Part shown: positions 34,851 to 44,281 of the stretch, one piece after another | Numbering within the stretch: position 1 is the stretch's first letter | Layout: each line of letters begins with the position of its first letter | Source of the DNA: Lachnoclostridium sp. UBA5725 | GTDB lineage: Bacteria; Bacillota; Clostridia; Lachnospirales; Lachnospiraceae | Direction of reading: 5' to 3' | DNA: 64,000 nt | NCBI GenBank assembly: GCA_002419585.1 | Contig: DIGJ01000026.1 | Span: forward strand, 62,001-126,000 | Notes under the pieces: generated by a model | What the model saw: only the letters and a program-made list of their open reading frames with translations | Told to the model about the DNA's origin: nothing | Database searches by the model: none | Program-made: the position numbers and the translations under genes

Positions 34851-36110
34851 ATGAAGAATTTTATGAAAATATGGATAGGAGAATTTATATCGAATATTGG
34901 AAGTGGAATGACAGCCTTTGCGTTATCGGTTTACGTATACCAGCTTACTAGAAGTGTTGCATGGGTTTCGATTGTTACTTTATTAGCCTACTTACCAACG
35001 ATACTATTAAGTCCGATTGGAGGTATTCTGGCCGATCGATTTGACCGAAGACTTATGATGATCTGTGGAGACCTTTTTTCGGCCTTTGGGTTAGTATACA
35101 TGCTGATCTGTATGCAAATGGGTGACATTGGTGTGCCACCTATCGTTATTGGTGTTACCATTAATTCCATATTTGTAGCTTTGTTGGAGCCTTCGTATAA
35201 GGCAACCGTTACAGATTTGTTGTCAGAGGATGAATATGCAAAGGCGAGTGGTCTGGTTCAGATAGCAAATAATGCAAAATATCTAATATCACCAGCCATC
35301 GCGGGAGTTATTCTGGGATTCTTTGATATAAGAGTGATTTTGCTGATTGACATTTCTACTTTTTTTGTAACGGTCTTAGCGGTATCTTTTGTCCGAAAAA
35401 GCATTCAAACGATAAAACCAAGACAGGATAATTTCGATTTATTCAAAGAATTAAAAGAAGGGTTTCACTATATTATTGAAGATAAAGGAGTTACTAATTT
35501 AGTGATTTTAATGTCTTTTATGTGTTTCTTTATTGGTTTTGTCCAGACGTTAATGATTCCGATGGTATTACCAATTGGAAGTGTCAAGACGGTAGGATTC
35601 ATGGAATCGGTAAGCGCAATTGGAATGGTTGTGGGTAGCATAGTAATTAGTATTCTTGGTATTAAGAAGCAGTATTCTAAAATACTGATGGTATCTTTAA
35701 TTGTTTGTGGAGTTTTTATGGCACTCATCGGAACAAGTACGCACATGGCATTTATAGTAGCAGCAAGTATCTTATTCTTTGCAACGCTTCCATTTGTTAA
35801 TACTTGTGCTGACGTTATGATAAGAGTAAGTATTCCAAACGAAGTACAAGGTAGAGTCTGGGGACTCATCAGTCTTCTTACTCAGATGGGATGTGTAATC
35901 GCATATGCGACTTGTGGATTCCTTGCAGATCATGTATTTGAACCAATCATGCAAAAGAATGGAATTTTCGCGATGAGCATTGGAAGTATCATAGGAACAG
36001 GCGAAGGCAGAGGCATCGGACTGATGCTTATTGTTGCAGGAATCTTAATGGTAGTTGTTGCATTGTTACTTGGAAGTAGAAAGAGTATCCGTGCAATTCA
36101 CGTAGTCTGA
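34851..36110 (+). CDS. MFS transporter (drug efflux type)
   Basis: A 419-residue polytopic protein with about 12 hydrophobic segments. The N-terminus FMKIWIGEFISNIGSGMTAFALS and the loop GGILADRFDRRLMMICGD (motif A, G-x-L-aD-r-x-d-R) mark the MFS_3/enterobactin-exporter-like branch. It is the second gene of the TetR operon and probably exports a toxic hydrophobic compound. The substrate is unknown. Confidence 0.9.
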   Translation: MKNFMKIWIGEFISNIGSGMTAFALSVYVYQLTRSVAWVSIVTLLAYLPTILLSPIGGILADRFDRRLMMICGDLFSAFGLVYMLICMQMGDIGVPPIVIGVTINSIFVALLEPSYKATVTDLLSEDEYAKASGLVQIANNAKYLISPAIAGVILGFFDIRVILLIDISTFFVTVLAVSFVRKSIQTIKPRQDNFDLFKELKEGFHYIIEDKGVTNLVILMSFMCFFIGFVQTLMIPMVLPIGSVKTVGFMESVSAIGMVVGSIVISILGIKKQYSKILMVSLIVCGVFMALIGTSTHMAFIVAASILFFATLPFVNTCADVMIRVSIPNEVQGRVWGLISLLTQMGCVIAYATCGFLADHVFEPIMQKNGIFAMSIGSIIGTGEGRGIGLMLIVAGILMVVVALLLGSRKSIRAIHVV

Positions 36111-36132
36111 CCATTTGTGGTAGATGGGAGTT

Positions 36133-38490
36133 ATGATGAATCTAAACTTAAAAATGTTAAAGAATGATTTTAAAAGAAATCGTGCAGGCAATGTGGCTTT
36201 GCTATTGTTTATGATACTTGCAACAACACAAGTCGTGGCAGCAACCATAGTTGTAACGCAACTGCTCTCTTCCATGATGGGAATGTACAATACAGCAAAG
36301 CCACCCCATTTTCTTCAAATGCATAAAGGAGAAATAAATCAGGAAGCAATTGATACATTTTGTTCCTCATATGATGGCATTACAGCGTATCAAACCGTTT
36401 CTATGATTGATGTGTATGGAGACGATATTAAGATCATTGGAGATAAGCCGTTTAATTTATCCGATTCTCGGATCGATATCAGTCTCGTGAAGCAAAACAA
36501 AGAGTATGACCGATTGCTTGATGATAACAGAAATGTCATCCATTTAAAAAAAAGTGAAATTGGTATTCCTGTTATTTTACTAGGTGCTTATGAAATAAAC
36601 CTTGGTGATACGGTAGCTATAACCAATCATGGGGTAACAAAGGAATTTAAAGTCACGGCATTTGTTCATGATGCGCAGATGAATTCGACGCTTTGCTCGT
36701 CAACAAGACTGCTGATCAGTGATGAAGATTACGAGGAACTTTATGGAATAATGGGAGAAAAGGAATATTTGATCGAAGCATATTTTACGGATTCTGCCTT
36801 GGCTTCTGGTTTTCAGACCGCTTATGAAAAAGCGAATCTTCCGCAAGATGGCCAGGCGGTGACATATCGTATCATATTTTTATTAAGTGCACTTACGGAT
36901 ATTTCCTTGGCAATGATACTCATTTTTGTAAGTATACTGCTTGTCATGGTTGCTTTGATGTGTATGAAATATACCATGATGGCAGCTTTGGAAGAAGAAG
37001 TTAGTGAAATTGGAACCATGAAAGCCATTGGTATGTCATACAAAGATATCCAGAATTTGTATCTTAAAAAGTATAAAATAATGGCAACGGCAGGAATTTT
37101 GATTGGATATATAATAGCTATTATCTTGTCAAACCTATTTACTGGGCATGTAAGCAGTACGTTTGGAAAGCAACCAGTTTCCCTACTAACCATAGGCCTG
37201 CCTATCATAGGGTGCGTACTTGTGTACTTCATCACCAACCATTATTGCAAGAAGATACTAAAAAAGCTGAAGAAAGTTACGGTAGTAGATGCTTTGATAA
37301 CGGGTAAAGGATTTGGAAAAGGGGAACGAGTTAGGGATGGTCTTTATCAGTCAAAAAAAATGCCCGTGAATCTTCTTATGAGTGTAAGAGAGACATTACA
37401 CAATTTCGGTGGATATGTCATTGTTTTTGTTGTTATGTTCCTCGTGATAGGAATCATGATGGTTCCAATGAATCTTTTAAATACAATGAAATCGAAGGAA
37501 TTCATTACCTATATGGGAAGTTCCACGGATGATGTAATGATTGAAATTGAGTCAGGAGAAAATCTTTGGAATAGCTATGAAAGGGTTAAAAAGCTTCTGA
37601 CGAGGGATCCGGATATCAAAGAATATAAGGAGTATCGAAGCGTACGTATTGAAGCATACAATTCCAAAAAGGAATGGATGAATCTTCATGTGGACTGTGG
37701 AAATCATGCAGGAGAAGAACTCAAATATCTTTATGGCAAAGCACCTTCCATCGAAAATGATATTGCCCTTTCGAAACTTAATGCAGATGCAGTCGGTAAA
37801 AACGTAGGTGATTGTATTACTATAAGAGTTGACGACAAGCAAATGGAATTTACCGTTTCTGGAATTTACCAGGATGTAACAAGTGGAGGACTAACAGCGA
37901 AGGCAATCAATACGTTTCCAGGCGTAGAATCTGAAAAATATCAATTTACAATCAATCTTGTAGACAAAGTTGATGCGAATGCTAAGACATTGCAATGGAG
38001 GATGCATATTGGTGGAGGTTGTGACATAGAACCAATGGAAGAATTTATCAATCAGACATTGGGTGGGGTCGCAAAGCAGGTAGAAATTGCAGCAATTGCA
38101 GTGATGGTAATCGGCTTCTTGCTTGCTGGATTGATGGTAGTTCTCTTTATGAAGCTACGACTTGCCAAGGATGTTTCTCAGATTGCGGCGATGAAGGCAA
38201 TTGGCTTTACGAATTTTGATGTAAGAAGACAGTATCTATATAAAATTGGTATGGTTTCATTGATTGCTATCCTTACAGGAAGTATTTTTTCAAACGTGCT
38301 TGGTGGAAAAATTGTGAGTTTAGCTTTTGGCATAATGGGCCTTGGTATATCAAAAGTAACCTTTATCATAAATCCTTGGATTGCATTTTTATTATTACCG
38401 GTGACACTTCTTAGCGTAGTGGTAGGGGTGACCTGGATTACAAGTAGACAGATACGGGAATATCAGATTATTTCACTGATCAATGAATAA
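36133..38490 (+). CDS. ABC transporter permease with two FtsX domains
   Basis: A 785-residue permease of the MacB/FtsX (type VII) class. It has an N-terminal membrane helix (GNVALLLFMILATTQVVAAT), an extracytoplasmic domain, a first FtsX core of three helices at about residues 250-370 containing EEVSEIGTMKAIGMSYKDIQ, then a second helix-plus-domain unit and a second FtsX core at residues 655-775 containing QIAAMKAIGFTNFDVRRQ. The gene lies between the MFS gene and the matching ATPase. ATG 36133 or the next codon 36136 is likely the start, behind GGGAG. Confidence 0.9.
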   Translation: MMNLNLKMLKNDFKRNRAGNVALLLFMILATTQVVAATIVVTQLLSSMMGMYNTAKPPHFLQMHKGEINQEAIDTFCSSYDGITAYQTVSMIDVYGDDIKIIGDKPFNLSDSRIDISLVKQNKEYDRLLDDNRNVIHLKKSEIGIPVILLGAYEINLGDTVAITNHGVTKEFKVTAFVHDAQMNSTLCSSTRLLISDEDYEELYGIMGEKEYLIEAYFTDSALASGFQTAYEKANLPQDGQAVTYRIIFLLSALTDISLAMILIFVSILLVMVALMCMKYTMMAALEEEVSEIGTMKAIGMSYKDIQNLYLKKYKIMATAGILIGYIIAIILSNLFTGHVSSTFGKQPVSLLTIGLPIIGCVLVYFITNHYCKKILKKLKKVTVVDALITGKGFGKGERVRDGLYQSKKMPVNLLMSVRETLHNFGGYVIVFVVMFLVIGIMMVPMNLLNTMKSKEFITYMGSSTDDVMIEIESGENLWNSYERVKKLLTRDPDIKEYKEYRSVRIEAYNSKKEWMNLHVDCGNHAGEELKYLYGKAPSIENDIALSKLNADAVGKNVGDCITIRVDDKQMEFTVSGIYQDVTSGGLTAKAINTFPGVESEKYQFTINLVDKVDANAKTLQWRMHIGGGCDIEPMEEFINQTLGGVAKQVEIAAIAVMVIGFLLAGLMVVLFMKLRLAKDVSQIAAMKAIGFTNFDVRRQYLYKIGMVSLIAILTGSIFSNVLGGKIVSLAFGIMGLGISKVTFIINPWIAFLLLPVTLLSVVVGVTWITSRQIREYQIISLINE

Positions 38491-38499
38491 GGAGACAGT

Positions 38500-39249
38500 A
38501 TGAAAAAATATATGTTACAGGTAAAAGGATTATGGAAAGAATTTAGTGGAACAAACATAGTAAAGGGAATTGACCTTACCGTAAACGAAGGAGAATTCGT
38601 TGCTATCATGGGACAGTCTGGGTCTGGAAAATCTACACTTTTATATAACATAAGTGGTATGGATCGGGCCACCAAGGGCGAGATTATTTTTGAAGGAGAA
38701 GACATATCAAAGCTTGACGATGAACAGATGAGTCGTATACGTCTCAATAACATGGGTTTCATATTCCAGCAGTCACACTTGCTAAAAACATTATCCATAC
38801 GTGACAATATTGTACTTCCTGGATTTAAGGCAAATAGTAGCAATCGAGAAACGGTAACGAAATATGCAGAAGAACTGATGAGAAAAACTGGGATTGAGCA
38901 GATCGCAGAGCATGATATCAAGAAAGTTTCTGGGGGACAGCTACAGCGTGCAGCGGTATGTCGAGCATTAATTAACCATCCAGATATTATATTTGGTGAC
39001 GAACCTACTGGTGCCCTAAACTCTAGTGCAACAAAGGAAATTATGGATATCATAAATGGGGTCAATGCGCAGGGGACTACCGTAATGTTGGTAACGCATG
39101 ATGCGAAAGTTGCAGCTAGAGCAGATCGAGTTATTTTTTTATCGGATGGAACAATAACCGATGAAATAGTCTTAGGAAGATATCAGGAAAAGGACTTTCC
39201 AGATCGAGAGAATAAAATGAAGGAGTGGCTTGGAAAATTAGGATTTTAA
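38500..39249 (+). CDS. ABC transporter ATP-binding protein (MacB/LolD type)
   Basis: The 249-residue ATPase that partners the upstream permease. Walker A is GQSGSGKST near residues 39-47, the Q-loop FIFQQSH, the signature VSGGQLQRAA and Walker B IIFGDEPTGALNS, with the H-loop VTHDAKVA. MacB/LolD-type pairs use ATP hydrolysis for mechanotransmission rather than classical transport. With tetR and the MFS gene it forms a four-gene resistance-like operon. Confidence 0.95.
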   Translation: MKKYMLQVKGLWKEFSGTNIVKGIDLTVNEGEFVAIMGQSGSGKSTLLYNISGMDRATKGEIIFEGEDISKLDDEQMSRIRLNNMGFIFQQSHLLKTLSIRDNIVLPGFKANSSNRETVTKYAEELMRKTGIEQIAEHDIKKVSGGQLQRAAVCRALINHPDIIFGDEPTGALNSSATKEIMDIINGVNAQGTTVMLVTHDAKVAARADRVIFLSDGTITDEIVLGRYQEKDFPDRENKMKEWLGKLGF

Positions 39250-39270
39250 AAGCAATAGTCCTATGTTTAA

Positions 39271-39318
39271 GAAGCGTTTATAAATGTGAAATCGAGCATT
39301 TGTAAGCGCTTCTTTTTC
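39271..39318 (+). terminator. Terminator of the tetR-MFS-ABC operon
   Basis: GAAGCGTTTATAAATG (39271-39286) pairs along all 16 positions with CATTTGTAAGCGCTTC (39297-39312), two of them G-U, and is followed by TTTTT. Confidence 0.88.
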
Positions 39319-39401
39319 TGATTTATCATATTTCTACAAATGCTGGAAAAGATATTGTTATTGAATAAGATTCAAAAACAACGACTAATGAGGAGGTCAA
39401 C

Positions 39402-39992
39402 ATGAATGTGGAATTGTTTCAAATGATTGCGGCTATGGATTTTGGTGCCTTAGAGACACAATTAGCATTACAATGTGCCCCCTTGCTCACTGGAATAAAG
39501 ATGTCCAATCTTTTCATCGCTTCAAAAGTAAACGAGAGAGAGCTTGTTGATTTGTTCCGTCAAACTTCAATATCAACTTTTTTCATCTATCACTCAAAGT
39601 GTAATAATATTTTTTTGCTTTACAAAAAAGAAGAAGTAGAAGCTTATTTAAAATGTCAAAATGTAAAAAGCACAATGGAGCTTCTAGGTTACCATACTTA
39701 TTTATTGTACGATATTTTAAATGAAGTATCCATTCGATATAAAGGATACATGGAAGATAGAAAAGCTTTTCCTCATGAAATAGGATTGCTTCTGGGATAT
39801 CCGATAGAGGATGTGCTAGGATTCATTGAAAACGATGGAAAGAATTATATATATACCGGATACTGGAAGGTATACGCTAATTTATCAAATGCAATCGATC
39901 GGTTCGATCAGTACAATCAGGCAAAGGAAAAAATCGTCCATTTGCTGAGTGATGGTGTTAGTATCATGCAAATACTGGGGCATGATTATTGA
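39402..39992 (+). CDS. DUF3793 family protein
   Basis: A 196-residue protein with the features of DUF3793: the start MALE-like segment FGALETQLALQCAPLLTGIKMSNLF, the middle FFIYHSKCNNIFLLYKKEEVEAYL, and AFPHEIGLLLGYPIEDVLGFIENDG near residue 130. The family is widespread in anaerobic Firmicutes, often near flavodoxin or iron-related genes; its function is unknown. The gene stands alone between a terminator and a secreted-protein gene, with TGAGGAGG upstream. Confidence 0.85.
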   Translation: MNVELFQMIAAMDFGALETQLALQCAPLLTGIKMSNLFIASKVNERELVDLFRQTSISTFFIYHSKCNNIFLLYKKEEVEAYLKCQNVKSTMELLGYHTYLLYDILNEVSIRYKGYMEDRKAFPHEIGLLLGYPIEDVLGFIENDGKNYIYTGYWKVYANLSNAIDRFDQYNQAKEKIVHLLSDGVSIMQILGHDY

Positions 39993-40155
39993 AAAGAAAA
40001 AAACGTCAGACACAAGTATATGGTAGATATTGTAATAAGGTAATGATATAATACTGATTATACTTTCCAAATAAAATGTAATGAAATAGTAAGATATGCT
40101 TTTGTTTTATAGTATATAATAAAAAAATATGGTTACAGAATGGAGAAAATAAAGA

Positions 40156-41496
40156 ATGAAAATACAATGGAAAAAAGTGATATGTAGCGTCGTAATCGGA
40201 ATTATCCTTTCGGGAGAAGTAAACATACCAATCAATGTGTCAGCAGCTACTGTGAATCAAGAAAATCAGAATTTACAGCGCCTTTCAATGAATACATATG
40301 ATTTAGAGGAACAGGTATCGGATCTTTTAGGTGCTTTGGATCTAAAAGTAACCGTCGACGAACGTAATACAATTAGTGGTTTGATTTCTAAGATTGATAA
40401 CTTGCAAGACATCAGAAAAAAAGACAATGTTTATGTTCCTACGAGCGAGGAGCAACAGCTAATCACACAGATGTGTTCTTATTTAGATGGATTAACCTTA
40501 AAGTATATAAAAGGTGCGAAACAAGCATTAGAATATGGCACGGGCTTTCAATCAGGGTTACAATTACCAGAAAATAATGTTATAATCAATAATTTGAAGC
40601 AGACGCTTTCGACCGCAGATTACAAAAAAATCAAAAAGCTTTATAATCAGTACCGCAGTGACCGTAAGGAGGAGTTTCTTAATAAAATGTATGACATTTT
40701 ATTAAAATATAAATCACTCGATGCAGATGCCGTTTTTTATAATATTCTAGGGGCAGATATGCCAATGAAAGGTCAGTTTAAAATTAATCAAGATGATCTA
40801 AGTCTAAAGTATATGAATCCAAAAAAAAATGGATTGACAAAGTTATCTGAAAAACAAATGAAAGAGTATAAGAAGGTTTGGTCTATGGTAAAACAAATAT
40901 TACCAGCAGATTATTTTAGCCAGTTTGTTGAATTTGATATTGCCTCAGATGGTGAATATGGAACGATGGCATATGTGCTACAAATGGATAAAAGTGGAAA
41001 GACTTGGAAGCTTTGTATTGATCCGGCGGATATGGAAAATAAAACCAACTTTGCACTGACCGTAGTTCATGAATATTCCCATTATTTATCTTTAAATAAT
41101 AACCAAGTTAAATACTTTGCGGCTGATCAAAGTCTGATGCCATCTTTTGATTACTATACGGACTATGAAGTAGTAGCAAATGAAGATTCCTATTTAAATG
41201 ATTTTTATCAAGAGTTTTGGGCGGATATCAGAGATGATTGGAGCGCAGATACCGATAATGTTTTATTCTATGTTAGACATTATGATGAGTTTGTGACGGA
41301 GTATGCAGCAACGCAGTGCGCAGAAGATTTTGCTGAAACGTTTGCTTATTATGTACTAGGAAAATGGAATGCAACCGCTGACCAGAAAAAGAAAATTGAA
41401 TTTTTTGACCAATATCCTGAATTAAAGCAGATGAAGCAAGAAATTCTAGAGAATATGGCTAAGAATAACTATGATGTTGTATTATCTTATTATTAG
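40156..41496 (+). CDS. Secreted putative zinc metallopeptidase
   Basis: A 446-residue protein with a signal peptide (VICSVVIGIILSGEVNIPI, likely cut after VSA) and a helical N-terminal region. The gluzincin motif HEYSH is at residues 305-309, and a downstream CAEDFAETFAYY segment near residue 410 offers the third zinc ligand. I do not recognise a named peptidase family, and the substrate is unknown. It has its own 160-base AT-rich upstream region with TATAAT-like boxes near 40047 and 40115 but no clear -35. Confidence 0.72.
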   Translation: MKIQWKKVICSVVIGIILSGEVNIPINVSAATVNQENQNLQRLSMNTYDLEEQVSDLLGALDLKVTVDERNTISGLISKIDNLQDIRKKDNVYVPTSEEQQLITQMCSYLDGLTLKYIKGAKQALEYGTGFQSGLQLPENNVIINNLKQTLSTADYKKIKKLYNQYRSDRKEEFLNKMYDILLKYKSLDADAVFYNILGADMPMKGQFKINQDDLSLKYMNPKKNGLTKLSEKQMKEYKKVWSMVKQILPADYFSQFVEFDIASDGEYGTMAYVLQMDKSGKTWKLCIDPADMENKTNFALTVVHEYSHYLSLNNNQVKYFAADQSLMPSFDYYTDYEVVANEDSYLNDFYQEFWADIRDDWSADTDNVLFYVRHYDEFVTEYAATQCAEDFAETFAYYVLGKWNATADQKKKIEFFDQYPELKQMKQEILENMAKNNYDVVLSYY

Positions 41497-41589
41497 TAAA
41501 GACGTTGAGTAAGTTGTGCATGGATCTAGGATTTCTATGAATATCATTTTGATGGAGGAAGATCCAAAAAAAATACAGGAGGGAAGCTT

Positions 41590-41859
41590 ATGGAAGAGAC
41601 AAAAGTTGCATTAATTGGTATCGTCGTTGAAAACGAAGACTCCACTGGAAAACTAAATGACATATTGCATAACTATGGTCAGTATATCATTGGAAGGATG
41701 GGAATTCCCTATCAAAAAAGAAACATTTCCATTATTAGTGTGGCAATTGATGCACCAGCGGATGTAATCAGCGCATTATCTGGAAAGCTTGGTATGCTCC
41801 CTGGTGTCAGTGCAAAAACGGTATATTCAAAACTTCCACAAGCTGGAGAAAGGCTATGA
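41590..41859 (+). CDS. TM1266-type iron-only hydrogenase system regulator
   Basis: An 89-residue ACT-like protein: KVALIGIVVENEDSTGKLND, then GRMGIPYQKRNISIISVAID and a final GMLPGVSAKTVYSK. This is the pattern of the small putative regulator (TM1266 family) associated with [FeFe]-hydrogenase maturation systems. ATG 41590 follows ACAGGAGGG. No maturase genes are in the window; a hydrogenase-like operon begins 21 kb downstream at 62741. Confidence 0.85.
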   Translation: MEETKVALIGIVVENEDSTGKLNDILHNYGQYIIGRMGIPYQKRNISIISVAIDAPADVISALSGKLGMLPGVSAKTVYSKLPQAGERL

Positions 41860-41950
41860 TAAGTTACAGTGCCAATTGATCATTAACAAGTTTAAACGAA
41901 AATGTCCTACCGATTCAGTAATAAACGAAAACATAAGGAAAGTAGATAAA

Positions 41951-43105
41951 ATGGAAGAAATCTCAACTTATATCAATCAAATTCTTGAAGATGAAATCAT
42001 AAAAATAGTATTTAGCAATTGTAAGAATGCAGAAGTTTTGTACCGAAAGGTTATCATTCAACGAAAGGAATCGTATTTTCAAATTGAAAAATATACCCAG
42101 AAACAAGTGTTTCATGAAAATATGGATCCGGATGCCATAAAGCAAGTTTGTCTGCAGTTTTTAGAAGATGCATTTACCCAGATGAATGTCTGGGGAAAAA
42201 ATGGAGAATACAGTTTAAAGATCTCGAAAAAAGGGAAAGTACTGTATCATAAAACGACGGTGAAAGCAAGTTTGCCAAAAATCCAGCCACACAATCGAAA
42301 GAAACAGTATTTATTAGAAGAGGATACTGTGATTCCACCACTAGTAGATATGGGAATATTTACGAAAGATGGAAAAGTAGTGCAATCTATGTATGACAAA
42401 TATAAACAAATTAATAAATTTATTGAAATTATAGATGATGCCATACGCAAATATAAGAAAGATCAGATCAATATTGTTGATTTTGGATGTGGAAAATCCT
42501 ATTTAACGTTTGTTGTATATTATTATTTAAAAGTAGTCCGGAATATGGATATTCAAATGATTGGTCTTGACTTAAAAGAGGAGGTCATTCATCAATGCAA
42601 TGATGCTGCAAGGCGTTATGGTTATGACGGTCTACAATTTGAGGTAGGCGATATCAATGGATATCACTCCCACATACCAATTGATATGGTGATATCGCTA
42701 CATGCATGTGATACAGCAACCGATTTCGCTTTATTCAATGCCATTGAATGGGATGCAAAGATTATAATTTCTGTACCTTGTTGTCAACATGAGATTGCAA
42801 ATCAAATGACCAATGACTATCTTCCTATTTTAAATCGATATGGAATCGTAAAGGAGAGAACGGCAGCGCTTATGACCGATGCCATTCGATGTAATTTGCT
42901 GACATGCTGTGGCTACAAGACGCAATTACTTGAATTTATCGATTTGTCTCATACACCAAAGAATCTGCTGATTCGTGCAGTAAAAACGAACCTTTCTTCT
43001 GAAAGTAAGATTACAGCCCAAAAAGAGATTCAAGACATTGTAAATGCATTTGGAATAAAGCCAACGTTGCTAGAACTATTAGAAAATAGGATTCATAAAA
43101 TATAA
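41951..43105 (+). CDS. SAM-dependent methyltransferase (class I)
   Basis: A 384-residue protein from ATG 41951 with AAGGAAAG upstream; the open frame extends to 41789 but overlaps the previous gene. The C-terminal half is a Rossmann methyltransferase with motif I IVDFGCGKSYLTFVVYYYL near residue 176 and the acidic residue in MIGLDLKEE. SLHACDTATD and SVPCCQHE follow. The N-terminal 150 residues are specific to this family, which is common in Firmicutes and probably methylates RNA or a small molecule. The substrate is not assigned. Confidence 0.85.
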   Translation: MEEISTYINQILEDEIIKIVFSNCKNAEVLYRKVIIQRKESYFQIEKYTQKQVFHENMDPDAIKQVCLQFLEDAFTQMNVWGKNGEYSLKISKKGKVLYHKTTVKASLPKIQPHNRKKQYLLEEDTVIPPLVDMGIFTKDGKVVQSMYDKYKQINKFIEIIDDAIRKYKKDQINIVDFGCGKSYLTFVVYYYLKVVRNMDIQMIGLDLKEEVIHQCNDAARRYGYDGLQFEVGDINGYHSHIPIDMVISLHACDTATDFALFNAIEWDAKIIISVPCCQHEIANQMTNDYLPILNRYGIVKERTAALMTDAIRCNLLTCCGYKTQLLEFIDLSHTPKNLLIRAVKTNLSSESKITAQKEIQDIVNAFGIKPTLLELLENRIHKI

Positions 43106-43117
43106 GAATTTATAGAA

Positions 43118-43153
43118 TAAAAAGAGGGCAAACAAGGTTTTGTTCTTTTTTTA
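43118..43153 (+). terminator. Weak terminator before the deacetylase gene
   Basis: AAAAAGA... and TCTTTTTTT flank an imperfect hairpin with bulges, just after the methyltransferase stop. Confidence 0.45.
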
Positions 43154-43161
43154 TTTAATGT

Positions 43162-43190
43162 TTGGAAAAAGCAGAGTTTTGTGGTAGAAT
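43162..43190 (+). promoter_or_regulatory. Promoter for the deacetylase gene
   Basis: TTGGAA (43162-43167), 17 bases, TAGAAT (43185-43190) with TG at 43182-43183 as an extended -10, 31 bases before the start codon. Confidence 0.6.
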
Positions 43191-43221
43191 AGATTCGTAA
43201 ACTTTGTAAAGGATGGATATA

Positions 43222-44262
43222 ATGGGCAACGACGAAAAGAATGCCACTAGAATAGATGCTAAGAGCAACGTGCGAAAAAAAAGGGTACAACGCATGAAGC
43301 GAATGATGCTTACCGTTCTATTTGCAATGATTTTAATTCCGATTTTGTTATGTATTATACTAATGATTCGTATAAATAAAATAGAAAAACAATTAAACAC
43401 ATTGACAGATATTAGGACGCAGGAGTATGAAGACTACCTTGACAACTCAGAAAATACCAAGAGTGGTTCCATCGTTTATGCAGCCGAGGCAGGGGATATG
43501 CAAGATGATGTGAAAGAGGAAGAAGATATACCAACTACAACCGATTCCAATGAATTAGAGGATGAAACCACGGAAGCAGCAGAGAACGTTGTGCTGACAC
43601 CGGAAGAAAAATTGGATTTAGAGACAGAAGAAAAGAAGGTCTACTTAACATTTGATGATGGACCAGGAAAGTATACCGATGCGCTACTTGATGTATTAAA
43701 AGAAAATGGCGTAAAGGCTACTTTTTTTGTGGTTGGAAAGACAGATGAGAATTCCCTATCTCTCTACAAAAGAATTGTAGAGGACGGACATACTTTAGGT
43801 ATGCACTCCTATTCTCATCAATACAGAAAAATTTATAAATCGGTAAAAGCTTTTAAACAAGATATGAATAAGTTGAGCGATTTGCTTTATGACACAACAG
43901 GCAAAAGACCGACGATATATCGATTCCCAGGAGGCAGCAGCAACACCGTTAGCGATGTTTCCATGACTGAACTTATAAAATACTTGAATAAAGTGAATAT
44001 TACATATTATGATTGGAATGCAATCAATGGTGATGCCACTGGCAAAGATTTAACCACGGATGAAATGATTCATAATGTTATGAACGGCATTGGGAAAAAT
44101 AAAAATTCAATTGTTTTAATGCATGATACCGTATCAAGTGATACAACATTGAAGTCAATGCCTACGTTAATTAAGAAGTTAAAGAAGCAAGGATATATTA
44201 TCCTGCCAATAACGAAATATACAAATACAGTGCAGCACATAAAAGCGGATACTGTAGAATAG
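43222..44262 (+). CDS. Membrane-anchored polysaccharide deacetylase (NodB fold)
   Basis: A 346-residue protein with a basic N-terminus, a membrane anchor (MMLTVLFAMILIPILLCIIL), an acidic linker and a C-terminal NodB domain from residue about 140. The metal-binding Asp pair is in YLTFDDGPGKYTDALLDVL, the His motif is HSYSHQY, and TIYRFPGGSSNT and VLMHDTV complete the active site. It probably removes acetyl groups from peptidoglycan or another wall glycan. ATG 43222 is better placed relative to AAAGGA than ATG 43213. Confidence 0.92.
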   Translation: MGNDEKNATRIDAKSNVRKKRVQRMKRMMLTVLFAMILIPILLCIILMIRINKIEKQLNTLTDIRTQEYEDYLDNSENTKSGSIVYAAEAGDMQDDVKEEEDIPTTTDSNELEDETTEAAENVVLTPEEKLDLETEEKKVYLTFDDGPGKYTDALLDVLKENGVKATFFVVGKTDENSLSLYKRIVEDGHTLGMHSYSHQYRKIYKSVKAFKQDMNKLSDLLYDTTGKRPTIYRFPGGSSNTVSDVSMTELIKYLNKVNITYYDWNAINGDATGKDLTTDEMIHNVMNGIGKNKNSIVLMHDTVSSDTTLKSMPTLIKKLKKQGYIILPITKYTNTVQHIKADTVE

Positions 44263-44281
44263 ACAAACAGGAGGATAGAGA

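Noticed and set aside
41789..41950. N-terminal extension of the methyltransferase
   Set aside because: It overlaps the TM1266-type gene in another frame and has no good ribosome-binding site; ATG 41951 does.
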